Assembly: GCA_937914775.1 (NCBI GenBank)
Contig: CALDNB010000042.1
Span: 1 to 7,734 of the forward strand
Length of the DNA: 7,734 bases
Source of the DNA: an uncultured Clostridia bacterium
GTDB taxonomy: Bacteria > Bacillota > Clostridia > Monoglobales > Firm-18
Direction: 5' to 3'
The position numbers and the translations under genes are program-made. Position 1 is the stretch's first letter; every line of letters begins with the position of its first letter. Shown here piece by piece: positions 5,229 through 7,734 of this stretch. The notes beneath the pieces were generated by a model. It ran no database searches and was not told where the DNA came from. It saw only the letters and a list, made by a program, of their open reading frames with translations.

Positions 5229-7540
5229 TATGCAGCCTCCCTGTCAATTAACATTGTCACAACGGTCATATCGTCAGGGGTCTTGTGTCCTTGCCTTACA
5301 ACCGCTTCTTTTACCAGTTTTTCTGCAAGTTTCTGTGGTTTGTCGGTGCTTTCCTTTATATATTCCGTTACCCAGTCACCGTCGTCACCAAACACTCCGT
5401 CTGATGCAAGAACAATCAGGTCTCCCCCTTTGATGCTTATTTTTTCGGTGCAGGGACTAACATCCATTATCATTCCTGCAGGAAGTGAGTCCGAGGTGAT
5501 TTTTTTAACTTTGCTGTTGCTTTTTACGAAACTTGACGATGCGCCTATTTTTATAAACTCTGCACTGCCCTCAAACAAATCCACAACAACCGCATCAACT
5601 GTGGCAAAACTTTCTTCTGTCTGCTTTAAAAAGAGGGACAAATTCATAATTTTAACTGCGCTTTCCTTGTCAAAGCCCGTGTTTAAAAGACGTGACATTG
5701 TGTCTGCGGCAAAAAAGGACTGCTTTTTGGCGTTTCCCCCGCTTCCCATACCGTCACTTAATACCGCAAGATATCTGTTGTGCTGAAGTTTCTGCTGACA
5801 AAAACTGTCCCCTGAACTTGCGCTGTCATCTTTCTTACGGGTATAGTAGCCCGTTACCACGTTGTACCTTTCACGCTCTTCCAGACGAAGGACCGCTTTT
5901 GCGCCGTCCTTTGAAAAATCGGAGTTTTTAACATAAACCCGTCTCCCTGCCGTTTCAGAAACTACGTCTGCCACTACGTTTTCTATATTGTCAGGTGCTT
6001 TTTTGCAGTTTATTCTTGCAACTACCTCTAACTGTCCCTTTTCACGGGTAACAACTGTAACGTCGTAGCATTTTATCCCTGCTTTACCTATTGCAAGATA
6101 CAAAATGTTACCTAAATCAGGCACAAAATCAAGTTCCTTTTTTGTTTCTTTTGCAAATTCGTTCATAATTTCAGCCACCCCGTAAAGATGTGTTGCAGTA
6201 AGTTGTTTTCCTGCCTCTAATTTTTTCACCCACATAGTGTCCAGTTTGTACCTTGCATAATACCTGTTAACCGTTTCAATAAAGGAATTAAGTTTTATAC
6301 ATTTGTTTTTAAAATACAAGGGCACGTCTTTAACCTCCAGTTTGCCTTTTTCTAAAAGTGCGGAATTGCAGTTAATTAAAGCATCGTAGGAGGAGGAAAA
6401 CTCTTTCTCCCAGCACACAAATCTAAGTCCGCAGTTTTTGCACACTTTAGATGCAGTTTTGTCATACACCGCCATTACATCATTTTTGTTGTGTGGCTTT
6501 TTACTGTCTGCAAAATTATCCGCAATTTCCGTAAGTTTTCCTGAAAAATCGCTTAATTTGTCGTATATCTTTAATATGGTTTCTTTAAAGTTTACAGGGG
6601 CAGGGCTTACGGCGCAAAGCACGTTTGCAGAAAAAACAATAATACTTTTGGGAAGAAGTGCAAACACCAGAACTGTAAAAACAAGTTCTGTAAAATTAAA
6701 CATTGCGCCGTTTGATATGCCGAAATACCATGTCACAATTAATGATGAAATTACAAAGGAGCATATAACCCCTGCCTTTTTGTATCGGGAGAAAATTCCG
6801 CAAAGCATACCGAAAATACTGAAAAGACCCATGTATTCCCCGTTTGGGTACATAAGAAAGGAATAAAGAAAACCCATACCTGCTCCGCAAACACTCCCGG
6901 GTCCCAGACCTCCCACTAACGCCACAAGCATTATATAAACTGCAGATAAGGTTTTGCCAAAGGATATGTTAAATACACTCAGTTCTCCAAGACCTACTAC
7001 CGACAAAGCCACCATCACCAAAAATCCTACAGAACTGTCAGCAGTAATGTCTTTGTCAGGTCTTTTTGCAATATTAAAGGTCTTTTCAAACACCACAGCC
7101 ATAAAAAAGCAAACAAGACTTTCTGACAAAAGCATTGCAAGGTAGTATAGCGACCGCTGCCACTGACCTAAAAAAATAAGCCCTGCAATAAAAAGAGAAA
7201 TGGCACCTATTATTGCAACGGTGTATTTGCCCCGCTTGTCCGAAACGGTGGTAACCGCAGTAAACACCAGAGCAAAAAGGACAAAAGCAAGTATGTACTT
7301 TATAAACGTAATCCCCATTCCTACCGAGAAAATACCCATAAGAGAACTAAAGGCGACTACCCCCCCTCTTATAATATTGTCGGGGTGGTTACTTATGTAC
7401 GCTGCAAAAAGGGCAAGAGCAAAAGGAGACAGACAGTCGAAAAACACTACCCGCCCCAGCATAAATGCAAAAACAATACTTACTAAATCCCACCATCCGA
7501 AATTGACCTTTTGTTTTACCTTTAAAATTACTTTTTCCAC
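5228..7540 (-). CDS. spoIIE: Stage II sporulation protein E (membrane PP2C phosphatase)
   Basis: SpoIIE dephosphorylates the anti-anti-sigma factor SpoIIAA in the forespore, releasing sigma-F, and in Bacillus it also acts at the polar septum with FtsZ. I chose GTG at 7540 because AGAAGGA (7556-7550) lies 9 nt before it. The in-frame TTG at 7600 lacks a ribosome binding site. The 770-residue product is close to the family's usual length (about 800). Residues about 15-311 hold roughly ten membrane helices. A central regulatory region follows (about 312-560) with the cysteine cluster CKNCGLRFVCW (367-377). The PP2C domain spans about 588-766: LSDGMGSGGNA (594-604) with Asp596, Asp649 in FATVDAVVV, GASSSF (666-671), LPAGM (686-690), LASDGVFGDD (711-720) with Asp714, and PDDMTVV (755-761). 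All key metal ligands appear present. Confidence 0.96.
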   Translation of the reverse strand: MEKVILKVKQKVNFGWWDLVSIVFAFMLGRVVFFDCLSPFALALFAAYISNHPDNIIRGGVVAFSSLMGIFSVGMGITFIKYILAFVLFALVFTAVTTVSDKRGKYTVAIIGAISLFIAGLIFLGQWQRSLYYLAMLLSESLVCFFMAVVFEKTFNIAKRPDKDITADSSVGFLVMVALSVVGLGELSVFNISFGKTLSAVYIMLVALVGGLGPGSVCGAGMGFLYSFLMYPNGEYMGLFSIFGMLCGIFSRYKKAGVICSFVISSLIVTWYFGISNGAMFNFTELVFTVLVFALLPKSIIVFSANVLCAVSPAPVNFKETILKIYDKLSDFSGKLTEIADNFADSKKPHNKNDVMAVYDKTASKVCKNCGLRFVCWEKEFSSSYDALINCNSALLEKGKLEVKDVPLYFKNKCIKLNSFIETVNRYYARYKLDTMWVKKLEAGKQLTATHLYGVAEIMNEFAKETKKELDFVPDLGNILYLAIGKAGIKCYDVTVVTREKGQLEVVARINCKKAPDNIENVVADVVSETAGRRVYVKNSDFSKDGAKAVLRLEERERYNVVTGYYTRKKDDSASSGDSFCQQKLQHNRYLAVLSDGMGSGGNAKKQSFFAADTMSRLLNTGFDKESAVKIMNLSLFLKQTEESFATVDAVVVDLFEGSAEFIKIGASSSFVKSNSKVKKITSDSLPAGMIMDVSPCTEKISIKGGDLIVLASDGVFGDDGDWVTEYIKESTDKPQKLAEKLVKEAVVRQGHKTPDDMTVVTMLIDREAA

Positions 7541-7635
7541 TATAATCAATCCTTCTTTTGTTAGTAGGGTGACAGAAGCTATCCGAGCCACGATTTTCAA
7601 AGGTTAATTTTTGCCCCTGCCACGTTAAAATACTC

Positions 7636-7655
7636 GGTAATCCGTCAGGATTACC
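7636..7655 (-). terminator. Short hairpin upstream of spoIIE, possible weak terminator
   Basis: GGTAATCC and GGATTACC (8-bp perfect stem, GTCA loop on the + strand) are followed on the - strand by GAGTATTTT, a weak T-tract. One - strand frame entering from the window edge stops at 7663, just before the hairpin, so it could end an upstream gene. The same DNA is also part of an open frame with an RHS-like motif, so the call is tentative. Confidence 0.35.
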
Positions 7656-7686
7656 TGCGTTTTTACCTTGCATCGTCACAAAATTT

Positions 7687-7732
7687 CCTCTTTGAAAATT
7701 CTTCGACCTTAAATCGATGGAATTTCGAGAGG
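7687..7732. repeat. Imperfect inverted repeat at the right edge
   Basis: CCTCTTTGAAAATTC (7687-7701) is nearly complementary to GAATTTCGAGAGG (7720-7732), with an internal mismatch region and a bulge, around an 18-nt loop. On the - strand it contains two near-matches to the Spo0A box TGTCGAA: TCTCGAA (7730-7724) and GGTCGAA (7708-7702), 22 bp apart. No good promoter follows within the usual distance. It could be a regulatory site, an RNA hairpin or part of a repeat family cut by the window end. Confidence 0.3.
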
Positions 7733-7734
7733 AT

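Larger units (their letters stand above)
7599..7734 (-). pseudogene. Possible remnant of an RHS/YD-repeat-like coding sequence
   Basis: One - strand frame is open from the window edge through this region and runs without a stop into spoIIE (to 7389). It contains AGNPDGLPSILTWQGQKL, which resembles the 'GNP...LTWQGRxL' core of RHS/YD-repeat proteins. After it the frame carries no recognisable RHS sequence and overlaps the spoIIE start region, so at most it is a broken 3' fragment. Only one motif supports it. A different frame (ending at 7663 with KFHRFKVEEFSKRK) is equally open from the edge and could instead be the real end of an upstream gene. Low confidence. Confidence 0.25.

Noticed and set aside
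5116..5786. Two overlapping + strand ORFs opposite spoIIE and its downstream region
   Set aside because: No ribosome binding site or recognisable domain. spoIIE on the other strand has complete PP2C motifs here.
6516..6524. TTATCCGCA, one mismatch from a DnaA box
   Set aside because: A single site inside spoIIE coding sequence with no neighbours; expected by chance.
6438..6866. 142-codon + strand ORF opposite spoIIE membrane and linker region
   Set aside because: It mirrors the hydrophobic spoIIE sequence and has no support of its own.
7541..7600. TTG start adding 20 residues to SpoIIE
   Set aside because: There is no ribosome binding site before it, while GTG at 7540 has AGAAGGA at 9 nt.
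7541..7734. tRNA gene or riboswitch upstream of spoIIE
   Set aside because: No GGTTCGAATCC-like T-arm or cloverleaf pattern was found on either strand.

Overview
The window looks like chromosomal DNA of an endospore-forming anaerobe of the class Clostridia. The evidence is a complete spoIIE (restricted to spore-forming Firmicutes), a rubrerythrin (peroxide defence of anaerobes), AT-rich intergenic DNA, strong AGGAGG-type ribosome binding sites and frequent AGA, ACA and TTA codons. No species can be named from the sequence alone. Nothing points to a phage, plasmid or insertion sequence, except a weak RHS-like trace at the right edge.

Left half (1-4145, all + strand). The 3' end of an unrecognised coiled-coil gene overlaps serS (seryl-tRNA synthetase) by 8 nt. 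After serS comes a 73-nt gap holding a perfect 19-bp inverted repeat and three DnaA-box-like 9-mers. Four tightly packed genes follow: a DUF218/YdcF-like membrane protein, an unrecognised beta-rich soluble protein, a HAD-superfamily phosphatase and a 93-residue three-helix protein resembling SemiSWEET/PQ-loop half transporters. The last three are joined by ATGA or longer overlaps or a 37-nt gap, so they are probably one operon.

Middle (4146-4233). Two hairpins separate the convergent gene blocks. The second is flanked by an A-run and a T-run and should terminate transcription in both directions.

Right half (4234-7734, all - strand). In transcription order it holds spoIIE, a 32-codon basic ORF missing from ordinary gene calls that starts in a TAATG overlap with the spoIIE stop, rubrerythrin with its own candidate promoter, and rpmE (zinc-type ribosomal protein L31) with a good extended -10 promoter. 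Upstream of spoIIE, 7541-7734 holds a short hairpin, an imperfect inverted repeat, two near-matches to Spo0A boxes and an open frame with an RHS-like motif.

Most of the window is housekeeping and sporulation. The parts least explained are the DnaA-box/palindrome cluster after serS, the microprotein candidate behind spoIIE and the YdcF / beta-protein / HAD / half-transporter cassette. Serine tRNA charging and L31 serve translation, rubrerythrin serves redox defence, and SpoIIE is the phosphatase that activates sigma-F in the forespore. I see no complete new defence or mobile system.
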